Source: Adineta steineri
Lineage: Eukaryota; Rotifera; Eurotatoria; Adinetida; Adinetidae
Direction of reading: 5' to 3'
DNA length: 64,000 bases
NCBI GenBank assembly: GCA_905250115.1
Contig: CAJNOI010000258.1
Span: 1 to 64,000, forward strand
Part shown: piece by piece, positions 44,116 through 54,905 of the stretch
Layout of the letters: each line of letters opens with the position of its first letter
How positions within the stretch are numbered: position 1 is the stretch's first letter
Made by a program: the position numbers and the translations under genes
The notes under the pieces: generated by a model
What the model saw: only the letters and a program-made list of their open reading frames with translations
Told to the model about the DNA's origin: nothing
The model's database searches: none

Positions 44116-45162
44116 AAATATAATTAAAAATAGTCTGTGACAATAATGATGCTTTCACTTTTAGAAAAAAAAACTCGTGCTGATCCTCTATTCTGAGGAC
44201 GCTCCCTTTAACTCTCATGATGGTACTTAAATACATCAAACATAGATGTAGTGTTCATCTTGATAGAGATTTGCATTCAATTAACAAATGTAATCTTATT
44301 AAAAAAAGCTAATTCTCGTCTGAACTTTATCTGGAAGATATTCAAATTATGAGAGGAGGTGTTGTACGTATAGATGAGTAGGTTAGCCATGATAAATACA
44401 CTCATTCATCTCTCACAATTACATTTTGAGAGCTGAGTTGTGGAGAAAGAATATTTTTTTGCGACGGTATTAATGTTGCTCGCCTACCTTCTATAATGAT
44501 GAATAATTAACTAACAACTATTTTATTAAGTCCTTAAGATAAAAAATGTCATATGAAAAATGTTATTTTCTTTTCAACAGAAACGTACCTTCTCATAGAA
44601 AGAAAAAAGAGCTCAAAGTGCAAAGCTATAAAAAGACATTGAAACTAATAGTACTAAGTAAGATAAAGTATGAATCTTTCTTTAAAATGACAAGGCCTTG
44701 ATGAGAGATTTAGTCTGAGTGCCATTTTTTCGGTTGAACTCTACATCAAATTTCCTTTAGGCGATTCAATGATTAGTGAAACACTGTATTCAAAGATAAG
44801 TAAAATCTTTCTGAATCCAAAAATCTAAAGGGTAATCAGGATTGAGTTGGCAGGATGTGACTACAAACAGATTATATTTAAAGTACGTTTTTTCAAGTTC
44901 ATCGGAACTCTTTTATTTTTATTTCTTTTTTTAGAGTGAATCCTGCATTTACATGTTGCCTTTACTTGTAAGGAAAGACAAAGAATAAATGACGTACATC
45001 AAATGCCTTGACGAACCGTTAATAAAATGTTGTTCACAAAAATATGAGAACTATTTACCTACAAACTTCAATATATTTTTATTTGGCTTACTGGCTAAGA
45101 GCAAATTAAGTATTTTTCAATAAATCAGAGTGCAGTCGTTTACATGAGAGAGATTAAAATTA

Positions 45163-45211
45163 AGTGAGACGTGGGTGTGGATCAGACTATAGATCAATCA
45201 CACCCTCATAA
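45163..45211. repeat. telomere-like stem-loop element
   Basis: GTGAGACGTGGGTGTGGATC on the left; GATCAATCACACCCTCAT on the right. Confidence 0.6.
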
Positions 45212-45540
45212 ATTTGATATAAAATGCAAGTTTATTATTTGATGAACAATCTCCAAGTGATATATTTACAATGGATTTAATGGAACCAAATATTGCACTA
45301 ATACATGACAGAATTGATTTTGTTGTTAATAATTTATCTGTAGAAAACATTATGCATGAGAATTAGGATTGAGAATTGATATACAAGTGATTTATATGTA
45401 ATATATAGTTTATCCTCAACTAAAATTCTTACTTTGCTTCGGACAAAAGAAATGAGCTCGAAACTTTGAGTTTACTTACATGTTGAACTCACTTCTTTCG
45501 ACCTATTCCTTTACATAAAATTGAATTTATCTGTTTTTTA

Positions 45541-45756
45541 GGTTATGAAGCTTGTTTCCTGGTGATCCACAAAAAACGACATAGTTATACACTATCTGAT
45601 TCAACAGATCAAACATGTATTATGTATTATAGCCAAGTTCTTTTAGGAAAATCAACAATAATAAACACAACTAATTTAACCTTAGTTTCAACACCAGTAG
45701 ATTTTCACTCTAATATTGAAAAACATAATACACAATCTACGGGATATTGTATTTGA
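45541..45756 (+). pseudogene. PARP-like catalytic-domain exon, isolated
   Basis: After a clean acceptor (CTGTTTTTTAG) the frame runs for 71 codons: GYEACFLVIHKKRHSYTL, then CIMYYSQVLLGKSTI, LVSTPVDFHS and the end STGYCI. The M-x-Y-x-x-V-x-L-G-K block followed by a STPxxFxS turn resembles the late part of PARP/tankyrase-type catalytic domains common in bdelloids. The downstream beta strands that should close the fold (Y-x-V-Y...P-x-Y-x-I-x-Y) are missing, and no upstream catalytic exon was found. It is probably a remnant of a host gene. Confidence 0.35.
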
Positions 45757-46965
45757 TATGAAATAAAAATAAGTCTTTTAAAGATTTCTGTTTCGAGAAT
45801 AGTAAAAAAATTTTCTTTAATTATATGTTATTATTTTTATTAAATAAAAAGAGAAACTTTACAGATTGATAGAATCAAATTCAAAAAAAATTATTACAAT
45901 CGCTGGTTGTTTAAACAACGTCTGACACTTTTATACGCAGACAAAGAACTGCTAGTTGCATAAACTATCGTATGAGTATAGATGAGGATGAAATGAGTTT
46001 AATACAACGGCATTTTCATACTATCAGCTACGCTAAAAGACATATATTTGCCTACATGCTCAAAATCAATTATGTAGATAGTGTTCTCATACTTATATTA
46101 GCATTTATTTTATTCTAAAAATAATTGTGAAATCAGTTTTAGATAAGCAAAACTCATCAATTAAATATATTTCATAGGTAGTAATTATATAACACTGCTG
46201 AATGTCGATGTTTTTTGAAGGGTGATAAGATGTACGAATCTGATGTGAACGTGTTTGAACAATTGTAGTTTAGCTTTCCTGTTAGCTCAAGTTCGAGAAA
46301 TAGTTCTAATATGAAGTACTAATCCTGTACATAATATCTTCGATGTATTCAATTAGAAATTCATCAAAAAGCCGAGTAAAATCAATGGATATGACGATCT
46401 CGTTGTCATCGTTTGAATGTTTTTATTTTCTAACCTATTCTCAAATTCAAAATGTGAATAGGAAATTGATTGATCCGGTAGAATTAGTAAACTACCCGAT
46501 GATAATGAAGAAAATGGTATGAAAAGTATTTAAGTATAAACAGAAGAATTGAGAAGTTGCTGAAAACGGCCATTAAGTTTTTCTCATAAGTAACAAGTTA
46601 AATCGAATATTTTGCATAAAAGAATTCATTTGGTCAACTTTTTTGATACAAACAATCAATCGATCAAGTTCATGTATTTTAATGAAAATAGAAGCACGTT
46701 TCTATAATGCTGTATGATTACTTTACTTTGTTTTTTATTCGAACACCTAACGAAAGAAAAGAAAAGAAGTAAGTCAATATCATTTATCATATTCTCCATG
46801 CGACTAAAATCTATTAAATCACATAAAAATAACAAAGTATTACAATGCTATATTATATTATTGTCGTTTCACGATGATTTAATTTTTATTTCGTATATAA
46901 AAAGAAAAGCATATTCTGACAAACTACCATTAATACTCATCAGATTATTTTAGAACCTTCAAAGG

Positions 46966-47943
46966 ATGAAATTATATTTGTGTTTAATATCATTTATTTT
47001 GTGTTATTACACTGTAAAATGTGTACAACCATATTTTCCTTCTCAAATTGTATTTTCTCCTGATAATGGTGTAACAATTATTGCAGTTGATGAAATCAAT
47101 CAACGAGCTTATAAAGCAATTACTATGAGTTCATATGCAAAAGAAATCTCATACTTGATGAAGAATTTTCCAGGTGCAATTCCTGATTCTCCTCAATCAA
47201 AATATTATGTTCAATTATTAGTCGATTCTCCACCTGAGAATTGTATCTATGGTACCTATTGGAAATATGGGGGAAATACATTTAATTCATTTCCTTCACA
47301 TTGGACTAATGGAACGTCATATGAAATAACAAATTATATTAAATTTAATTATGAAATGATACATTCAGATAATTCATCTGTAGATGAAGATTATTGGTAT
47401 GCAAATGAAAAATGTCAAGTTGATGGCGGAGAATCTTATCCATGTGAAGAAATTTATTTTAAGAAAAATACTGAAATGCCTCTTCGATCAACACGAGTTG
47501 CTCGTGGAGGATGGAGTGTTTTTCAAATGATAACATATTATAAAGTGATATCAATGGAAAAACCAGCAGATAAATTATTTGATTCAATTCCAGCTGGTTG
47601 GCCTATCGCTTGTCAAGATGTGATGCTTGGACTTCTCTATTATCCACAAACATCAAAAGTTGATCTAGGCCAAAGTGTAGAAGTTCAAGTTTGGCTTATA
47701 ACTCCTCCACATAGAATAAATGGAAATGATACTGTTAGTATTCAATGGAAATCAAGTGAATGTAACGATTGTTTGACATGGACACCAAAACAACTATCGT
47801 TTAATATTGAAAATTTTCAAGAACGACAAACGGTAACAATAACTCGTATCAAAAATGGTGCTGAAACAACTCTAACCCCAACTTTTACTGGTGGAGGGTT
47901 TGATCTTGTTACACCGTATAATTATCGCATCTTTATTAAATAA
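46966..47943 (+). CDS. secreted protein of unknown function, 325 aa
   Basis: Single exon with a signal peptide (LYLCLISFILCYYTVKC). The mature protein is acidic and aromatic, with about six cysteines and several N-glycosylation sites (NGTS, NDTV). The first half, from PSQIVFSPDNGVTIIAVDE, reads like a beta-sandwich. The second half (CQDVMLGLLYYPQTSKVDLG, VEVQVWLITPP, LTWTPKQLSFNIENFQERQT) has the strand pattern of an Ig- or Calx-beta-like module. I do not recognise a named family. An acceptor-like GATTATTTTAG lies 13 bases upstream of the ATG. A near-perfect telomere-like stem-loop starts 40 bases after the stop. Confidence 0.7.
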   Translation: MKLYLCLISFILCYYTVKCVQPYFPSQIVFSPDNGVTIIAVDEINQRAYKAITMSSYAKEISYLMKNFPGAIPDSPQSKYYVQLLVDSPPENCIYGTYWKYGGNTFNSFPSHWTNGTSYEITNYIKFNYEMIHSDNSSVDEDYWYANEKCQVDGGESYPCEEIYFKKNTEMPLRSTRVARGGWSVFQMITYYKVISMEKPADKLFDSIPAGWPIACQDVMLGLLYYPQTSKVDLGQSVEVQVWLITPPHRINGNDTVSIQWKSSECNDCLTWTPKQLSFNIENFQERQTVTITRIKNGAETTLTPTFTGGGFDLVTPYNYRIFIK

Positions 47944-48352
47944 ACTTGTTTCAACTTTTTTTCAGCTCTATAAAATAATTGTAATCTTGAGGGTGGGTGA
48001 GGGTGTGGATGTGGATGTGACAGTTGTTCTTGTCACCCACCCACACTCTCAAGATATCGATTAACAAACTAAGTAATATTAAGCACAATGAAACTTTGAT
48101 ATTTGTGTTTTCTGTTGTAAGGACAACATTGATTGCACTCGTAAGTAAAACTATTGCGATGGTTGCTTTTACGTATGTAAAAAAAATCTATCTCTTGTAA
48201 TAAACAATACTTATCAATAAAAGTAAAATAATCTTTCTTTTAAAAATACGCATTGTGGGTATATTTGTCAGCTGCTAGTTAATCGTATAAAAAGTGAAGT
48301 ACGTGAAAATATTTATACACTTTGGTTCTATCGTTTACTTTTATTACTAGGA
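47944..48352. other. intergenic
   Basis: 409 bases with one stem-loop (47984-48055). A strong acceptor (TTTACTTTTATTACTAG) ends two bases before the next ATG. Confidence 0.6.
47984..48055. repeat. telomere-like stem-loop element (best-preserved termini)
   Basis: ATCTTGAGGGTGGGTGAGGG on the left and CACCCACCCACACTCTCAAGAT (as two abutting motifs) on the right. The outer ATCTTGAG/CTCAAGAT termini are perfectly inverted. It begins 40 bases after a stop codon. Confidence 0.9.
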
Positions 48353-48814
48353 ATGACTTTACTCAATCTTGTTCTCATTTTATGTGCTGGAGTAACATCT
48401 GCATTAGTTGCTGACTCTTTGTCTGAACCAAGTTCACGTATGTGTATGATCTATTGTCAATACGGTTTCCAGCGTGATGCTAATGGACAATCGATGTGCG
48501 TATGCAAAAAAAGTCCATGTGAGGGAGAAGAAACCCCACTGGAAGGTTATTTTTGTGGACGTAGCATCAATCGTCGTGAATGCCCATCAACACATGAGTG
48601 TATAATAGCACGAAACGATGCTTATGCTGTCTGTTGTCCTCGTGCTCAAGAACTACCAATAAGTAGTACGACCAAATTAGGTACTTGCCCATCAACAGCA
48701 TCAGGCATGATGGGCATTTGTATTGCTCGATGTACTGATGATAGTAATTGTCCAGGTGACCAAAAATGTTGTGGTGGGTGTCCTCGACAATGTACGAAGC
48801 CTATCTTTGCATGA
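48353..48814 (+). CDS. secreted WAP-domain protein with antistasin-like module
   Basis: 153 aa with a signal peptide (LLNLVLILCAGVTSALVA). Three Cys-rich parts follow: MCMIYCQYGFQRDANGQSMC then VCKKSPC (antistasin-like spacing, residues about 30-56); a middle CGRSINRRECPSTHEC...CCP unit; and a C-terminal whey-acidic-protein four-disulfide core (about 110-148: GTCPS, CIARC, DSNCPGDQKCC, CPRQC). WAP and antistasin modules typically inhibit serine proteases or act as antimicrobials outside the cell. The inhibitory loop specificity cannot be judged. The ATG follows an acceptor-like AG by two bases. Confidence 0.82.
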   Translation: MTLLNLVLILCAGVTSALVADSLSEPSSRMCMIYCQYGFQRDANGQSMCVCKKSPCEGEETPLEGYFCGRSINRRECPSTHECIIARNDAYAVCCPRAQELPISSTTKLGTCPSTASGMMGICIARCTDDSNCPGDQKCCGGCPRQCTKPIFA

Positions 48815-50303
48815 TCAATGAATGATTAATTTTGTGTCAGTGTGCATAGAATTATTATAAAAATAAATAAAAAGACTATAATATTATCATCCGTACCGAA
48901 TCAGATTTATCGATGATTCTATTTCTTGTTGCTTTGTAGAAGAAGGATCTTTAAGAATAATATATATGGCTAGTTCACTAAAATATATTGTGCACTCTTC
49001 ACAATAGAATATCATGAATCAGTATAGGTACGAATATTTTAATTATCTCAAATCTAAATTTATCAATGTTCTTAAATATCAAGTGAAAACTGCTCATTGA
49101 AGTGTTAAATTAGATCTGTAGATGTCTTTGAAGATTGAAGGATTTTTCTTATTTTATTGGAAGATCTGTAAATTATTAACTCCAACGTCAAGTTCTTATT
49201 GAATGATATTTCCCTCACCGAAATCTTTATTTTCTCTGCTTCCACCGTTTTCTTAATTGATAAACAAAGAAAAAGTGAAATATTAACTTGATGTTGAATA
49301 CATCAACACAATAACAGCTTCGCGAAGCTAAAACTTTTTCAATGTTTGAGAAATAAAAACGAAAAAAATCTCATCTCTTCTATATCCAAATTGGTTTTTT
49401 TTCGATTAGATTTCGATTTAATAAATCTTGTTTATGAAAAAGTCTCTTATTCTTAATTTAAAATATCATTGAAATGGAAAAGATTGTTTTGGTTAAAAAA
49501 TTAGAAATATCTAACGAATATCTTCAAATAAGTAATAACTGGTTTTTGTTTCTTCTGTTTTATTTATAGAACTATTGATTATCATTACCGTCTGCATCCT
49601 GTCTCTTTTTAGATGTTATTTTTAAAGAGAGTAAACAACAGAGAAAGACGTAGCTTGAAACTTTCCGACTGATTGAATTTAATTTCATACTAATAAAAAT
49701 ACATGAACTCGATGAACAGTTCGATTATTGATAAGTTGAATTTCAATGAACAAATTCTAAAGCACAAATGTTGAGTGATCTTAAATTTAATATTTCGAAA
49801 ATTAAAGAATTTGTCTTTCAATTGACAATGTTATCTGATATTCATTATTTTCAAAATTAATATACTGAAGTGAAGAGAAAAGAAACGACATGCTTCATCA
49901 TAGAAAGACAGAGAGAAAGAAAGAATAGAAAGGAATGCCAAATCCAAATTTTAGAAAAAAAATAGCAATTCTTTTTCTTAATGAAAACCTGTCGAGTCAG
50001 TTCCAAACGAATTCAATATCGGATTCATTTATTTGAGTACGAATCCTTGGCATATTGCTCATGTTTATCAGACTTACGATCACTATAAATCAGTATTCAC
50101 TTCTTATTTAAAAAAAGTATCAAATGAGTTTCATTAAACAACAATGGAATTTGTTTGTATCTATTGAGACACAATATTTTATTTGAATAAACAAAAACAA
50201 CAATAAGAAGTGAAAAGAGTGACAATAATGAGATAATAATACGAATTCAAAGAAATGTTCTCTCTCAACTCCACTCCTGGTTTTAGTATGAGAATCAGTC
50301 TAT
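48815..50303. other. intergenic, 1.5 kb
   Basis: AT-rich, no supported gene, no stem-loop seen. Confidence 0.5.
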
Positions 50304-51293
50304 TCATGGCGTAGGTCTTGCTATCGGGGTAACATCGACTACCTGCCGTGGCGGTCTTAACATCATACAATATAGTTTCTTTTTGATTTGTTTGCGTAAA
50401 ACTGGAAACTGACATAATGATACGAATGGAAAGAGAAGAATAACCGAATAACTCAGAAAATAGAACCAGAGTTTTGGTTCAGTGCTGCTTTCCCAGGACC
50501 AACCACAGTACTGAGCAATATATATGATATATAATGGTAAATTTAAACAAATATTGACACCTGAAATTAAGACTAACTGAATGATCATTCGCCGTTGTTT
50601 CCGCCATTGTGGCGATAAACGAAGACGTCTTTTTTGCCACTGAACACGCACAAGAAGGCTAGTACTAATAATACTTTCTAAGATAACTGGAACACAATAG
50701 TTAAAAACCGTTTCCCACGTATTAAGAAATTGATATGATTCAAGACACGGATAAATACCACAGTATAGAGCAGAATAATCATAGACATACTCACAAGGTA
50801 AAATGAAAATACCAATAATATAAAAGAGAATAACATAAGTTACGATGATAATCAAAGGTAAGTAATGGAAAAAAAATCGTCCTCGCTTATTGGCTACCCA
50901 TCGATCATGGAAGATTAAAATATGTCGTTCAATGGCTAGCCAAGTCAATAGATTAATGCCTAAGGCATAAAAGCCATTATCTGCCAACATCCAGAGAAGA
51001 CATACGATGGGTGCCGATGGTCTTACAACACTATTACGAAGAACAAATAGATATAAACTAACATCCAATAATTGAACGGGTAAGTTAAAGATTAATAAGA
51101 GAAAAATAGTATGACTATACAATGCACGGCGTTGAGTTCGATCAATTATAATATGAATAATTATACAAAAACTACAGATAAGTGAAGGTATATCAAAGAA
51201 AAGTATAAGCCAGAAACGGATTGATCGTGGTAATGAAATTTCTGGAGGGATATACGAATCTTCAATACTCTCTGAACTGTCGTTAGTTGACAT
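50304..51293 (-). CDS. rotifer-type 7TM receptor
   Basis: 329 aa from ATG 51293; the frame extends six codons further only to a TTG. The N-terminus carries an N-glycosylation site (NDSS) and an acidic stretch. Seven helices follow, starting SIRFWLILFFDIPSLICSF. TM3 ends LLTWLAIERHILIFHDRW, the ERH variant of DRY. The third intracellular loop is basic (QWQKRRLRLSPQWRKQRR). The C-tail is short, with Cys and Pro (CMMLRPPRQVVDV). It is only distantly like receptors A and B, and the ligand is unknown. TTGTTTACACAG just upstream of the ATG looks like a splice acceptor. Confidence 0.8.
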   Translation of the reverse strand: MSTNDSSESIEDSYIPPEISLPRSIRFWLILFFDIPSLICSFCIIIHIIIDRTQRRALYSHTIFLLLIFNLPVQLLDVSLYLFVLRNSVVRPSAPIVCLLWMLADNGFYALGINLLTWLAIERHILIFHDRWVANKRGRFFFHYLPLIIIVTYVILFYIIGIFILPCEYVYDYSALYCGIYPCLESYQFLNTWETVFNYCVPVILESIISTSLLVRVQWQKRRLRLSPQWRKQRRMIIQLVLISGVNICLNLPLYIIYIAQYCGWSWESSTEPKLWFYFLSYSVILLFPFVSLCQFPVLRKQIKKKLYCMMLRPPRQVVDVTPIARPTP

Positions 51294-51952
51294 TACTGAC
51301 TGTGTAAACAATACTTGATTACGAATGAGTTAAATACGATGAGTATTTCAGATGAAAAACAAAATAGAAGAATGATATCAAACAACACCTTTCTTTTATA
51401 TTTTTCACGAGAAGGATGTTCTATAACTACATAGTATATAAACAACTATGTAATCTAAACGATAATGAATGGTACCTTCATTTCCGTCTCGAATATTTAT
51501 CTGCTTAATGAAATGGCAGATAGTGATGACGTCTGTATTTTTCTTACTATTCATGGAATATACTAATTATAATTACTAATGTCTAATGGAAGACATACCA
51601 TAAGCAATCAGTCTAGGCATCAACAATCTTTTTTTTTTTCTTTTTTACTGAACAAACTACGTCTACAACAGTATCTTTTATGTATTTGTTGTATGAAAGT
51701 CTAAAATTAGAAGATCCATGTGCAGTTCATCTAATTCAATTTGATCATATTTATTTCTTTGCTTTTATTCCGAAAATGAAGAATCGAACGTTACGACCTC
51801 CGTTCCACTAATATAATCATATTCTTCTTCTAAAATAGAATGATCAAGAATTAATCAAGTAAAAAATATACTTTTATTAAATATCTACTGTTCTATATAT
51901 TAATACTATTGGCCTAAAATAAATAGCAGACAACACCGACGCCCTAGGCATA

Positions 51953-51984
51953 CATCCACCCACACCCACACCCACACCCACACA
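51953..51984. repeat. telomere-like (CCCACA)n tract
   Basis: About five CCCACA units, nearly pure. The C-rich strand comes before the stem-loop at 52051, so this tract has no G-rich partner on its left. Confidence 0.8.
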
Positions 51985-52050
51985 AGTAAATAGCACGAGA
52001 AATAAAGAAAATACATATAGAATTATTGAATATATAAATGTTTTTTGCAG

Positions 52051-52110
52051 TTTGAGGATGTGGGTGTGGATGAGAAATGATTGTAACAACTCACACACAC
52101 ATTCTCTAAG
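52051..52110. repeat. telomere-like stem-loop element
   Basis: TTTGAGGATGTGGGTGTGGA on the left; ACTCACACACACATTCTCTAAG on the right (two abutting motifs). It ends 20 bases 3' of the guanine deaminase stop. Confidence 0.75.
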
Positions 52111-52130
52111 ATTATACTATAGTAAGTAAA

Positions 52131-53498
52131 TCATAGTTTTATCCCTTGTACCCAAATTCCAGTAATATTTCTATCGTCTCCTGCATTAATCCATTTCTCA
52201 AATATAATATCCATTTCATCGTCTTTCCAATAATCAAATGCTTGATCCTCCCTGTTACAGTCGATAAGTAATGCATCAAATTGCTTTCCCACTTCAAAAC
52301 TTCCAATTTGTGAATTAATATTCAAACTATGTGCACCTCCAAGAGTAGCCAAATAGAAAGCAAATTTAAAATCAATAACAGGATCTTTATGTTCAGGAAA
52401 AATCGGTAATATAGCATTTGAACGATCAAACGAGACAAAATCCATTGTTCTATGTCCAAAAACTGCAGCTCGAACGACAGGAAGCATGTTACTTGAATAT
52501 GCTCCTCCAACATCCGTTCCTAAACCGACGGTCAATCCTTTTCCAATAAGATGTTCTATTGCCGTAATTCCTTTGGAAAAAAGAAAGTTTGAAATCGGAC
52601 AACTGGCTACTGCACTTCCGCTAGTAACCATTTCATCGATCTCGTTATCTGCCAAATAGATGCCATGAGCAAAAACTGCTTTGTTCGTTAAAAGACCTGT
52701 TTCACGAAATATGGCTACATCACGTCCGTTCCCAATATCTGGATAAAGACAATGTACGAAAGCAACCTGATCTGATGTCTCCGCAATGTGAGATTGGATA
52801 TGAACATCATATTTCTTCGCTAATTGTCCTAGTCGAGAAAGTAAATTTATCGAACAGGTCGGTATAAATCTAGGAGTAATGACAGGGTGTATCAAAGCAT
52901 TCGTTCCAGCTATGTTTCTTCCTTTTTGCATATCATGAACATAATTGATGAATTCTTCTGTATTTCGAACACTTTCATCTGTCGTTTCAATATAAAAATC
53001 TGGTGAGTTTTGATCTGCGCATACTTTGCCGATGTATGCTCTCTGTCCTTTTTCTTGACAGATTTCAGCTAGAATTTTTGTTGCTTCAAGATGTATCGTC
53101 GCAAAATATTGAACTGTTGTCGTACCATTGCGTAATAATCTAGTGACCAGTTTTGTATAAAGATCACGTGCATACGAAGTATCAGAACATCGAGCTTCGT
53201 TTGGAAAAATAAATTTCTGAAGCCATTTAAGAAGAGGAACTTCTGTTGCACTTCCTACTTGTCGATACTGAGGGGCATGACAATGTAAGTCAATAAATCC
53301 TGGACAGATAAATTGACTTTTACTTAGTTTGATAAACACGTAGCCTTGATATTCGTCAAGATTTTGATTCGTCGATGCTTCAATAATTTCAATTTTGCCA
53401 TTGTTTACAACACAAACATGTTCTTGTCTAATTCGTAATGTTAATGGGTTGGGTGTATCTATTATCGTTCCATAAAAGATATATTTGTGATCAGCCAT
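52131..53498 (-). CDS. GDA: guanine deaminase
   Basis: 455-aa single-exon amidohydrolase that converts guanine to xanthine and ammonia in purine catabolism, in the cytosol. The zinc-site motifs are all present: PGFIDLHCHAPQY (His72, His74), HIQSHIAE (His237, Glu240), VFAHGIYL (His279) and GLGTDVGG (Asp329). Long blocks follow animal and fungal guanine deaminase (PLLKWLQKFIFPNEAR, RNGTTTVQYFATIH, ATLGGAHSLNI, IGSFEVGKQFDALLI). Length and ends fit a complete enzyme (human is about 454 aa). Nothing is missing. Confidence 0.95.
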   Translation of the reverse strand: MADHKYIFYGTIIDTPNPLTLRIRQEHVCVVNNGKIEIIEASTNQNLDEYQGYVFIKLSKSQFICPGFIDLHCHAPQYRQVGSATEVPLLKWLQKFIFPNEARCSDTSYARDLYTKLVTRLLRNGTTTVQYFATIHLEATKILAEICQEKGQRAYIGKVCADQNSPDFYIETTDESVRNTEEFINYVHDMQKGRNIAGTNALIHPVITPRFIPTCSINLLSRLGQLAKKYDVHIQSHIAETSDQVAFVHCLYPDIGNGRDVAIFRETGLLTNKAVFAHGIYLADNEIDEMVTSGSAVASCPISNFLFSKGITAIEHLIGKGLTVGLGTDVGGAYSSNMLPVVRAAVFGHRTMDFVSFDRSNAILPIFPEHKDPVIDFKFAFYLATLGGAHSLNINSQIGSFEVGKQFDALLIDCNREDQAFDYWKDDEMDIIFEKWINAGDDRNITGIWVQGIKL

Positions 53499-54009
53499 TG
53501 TTCAATTATTTTGACACGTTAACATAAATTACTAACAATAGTAAGAAAATATTTTAAAACGAAAATTCTTTTTTAAAGACTACGATAAAGAGCAGTCACA
53601 AAAAAAATAAAATACGAAATATCATTCTTACATATATCTTTTACATGGGCTGTCCTCACTATCTACATTACGTATATGCATCTTCTTATCCTTTTACTTT
53701 TGTTCTATTCGTTTCTTTGTCTCTCCTTTGTATACTCTTATATAATGTTAAGATACTTGTGATATGAATACAACAGTGGTAATGAAATAGTGAGGTAAAA
53801 ATCATACGCCGACATTAGTGGTAATTCTATTCCACCAACTCTTCATTGAGAACGCTACATTCATTACAGTGATCGTCAGCTCTCGTATACTGCTGATATA
53901 GATGCAAATATTTGAAATAAATATCTTGCATACATCTCTTACCTTGATAAGATAAATACTTGATGTTAAATGCAGAACAAAATTTAATGTTGGCAATCTT
54001 GTGAGTCTT

Positions 54010-54116
54010 TTAGAGTGTGGGTGTGCATGAAAAATGGATATATTACCAACACTGACACCCACCCGCATCCATACCAACATCCACATCCTCACCTCACACC
54101 CACACCCATCCACCAT
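54010..54116. repeat. telomere-like stem-loop element with extended C-rich arm
   Basis: TTAGAGTGTGGGTGTGCATG on the left. The right side is a long run of ACACCCACC, CATCCACATCC and CACACCCACACCC. The C-rich arm is three times the length of the G-rich arm. Confidence 0.75.
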
Positions 54117-54659
54117 AGGAGCTTGTATTATGAAAGGGAGGGTGGGGAGCTACTTTGTTTTTTACACTGTTCAATGCATAACAAATGAGAAAAAAAGAGG
54201 ATTATTACATCTAGATATATGTAGTGGTAATCCAGGTTGTGCGAAACCAGCATCATATTCAATTTTTTGAAATTCCAGCCCATGAAACTTACTCGCAAAA
54301 AGTCTAGTAGCATAATAGGGTTTTATTTTTGAAAAAATATATGTTCGGATTTACAAAGCTCGATTTCATATTGTGTATTTATACAATCCTTCTATATTTT
54401 TTTGTAAAATGAAATATTTCAAAGATTTCGAGTATTTTTATCGTCTTCAGCTTTTGTTTCTAAGAATACTCATTTTTTTGCAACATGATATGGATCAGTA
54501 CCGAGGGTTGGTTGCGAAATGGTAAATCAACTTGGTCGGTAAACTGATCGATTGAAATCAAATGTAGTACCGAAAAAATTCCGGTGAAACAGACAAAAAA
54601 ACCAGCGAAAAATTTCGAGCATTTTTGAAAAACAATTTTTATAGAAAAATGGACCCAAT

Positions 54660-54905
54660 TATGAGATACACTCTTGCACAAAAGTATTTTCTTCCTCTTT
54701 ATTTCTTTGCTATCATACTTTGTACAAAATTTATTACCAAGTAGAGATATGACTTGAGAGTTTTATTGTATTGTGATCTGCATACCATACTGAAATAAAA
54801 CTCTCAAGTCGTCTCTCTACTCCGCAGCAAGTTTTATGCAAAGTATGACAGTAAAGAAACAAAGAGGGGAAAGAATTTTGTGCGAGGGTGTATTTTCAGA
54901 GAGCA
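54660..54905. repeat. long imperfect inverted repeat (foldback, about 110-bp arms)
   Basis: The left arm starts near TTGCACAAAAGTATTTTC; the right arm ends near GAATTTTGTGCGAGG. The innermost 20 bases (GACTTGAGAGTTTTATT against AATAAAACTCTCAAGTC) are perfect, while the outer arms have diverged. The loop is about 30 bases. A MITE or foldback-type element without coding capacity. Confidence 0.75.

Larger units (their letters stand above)
43964..46965. other. gene-poor region, 3 kb, with coding remnants
   Basis: AT-rich. It holds a telomere-like stem-loop (45163-45211), a PARP-like exon (45541-45756), and two other protein-like scraps. One is a plus-strand frame at about 45240-45366 (SDIFTMDLMEPNIALIHDR). 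The other is a minus-strand piece at about 46310-46415 (EIVISIDFTRLFDEFLIEY). None forms a complete gene. Confidence 0.45.
51294..52130. other. space between two minus-strand genes
   Basis: AT-rich; at its right end lie a (CCCACA)n tract and a telomere-like stem-loop in series (51953-52110). Confidence 0.55.
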
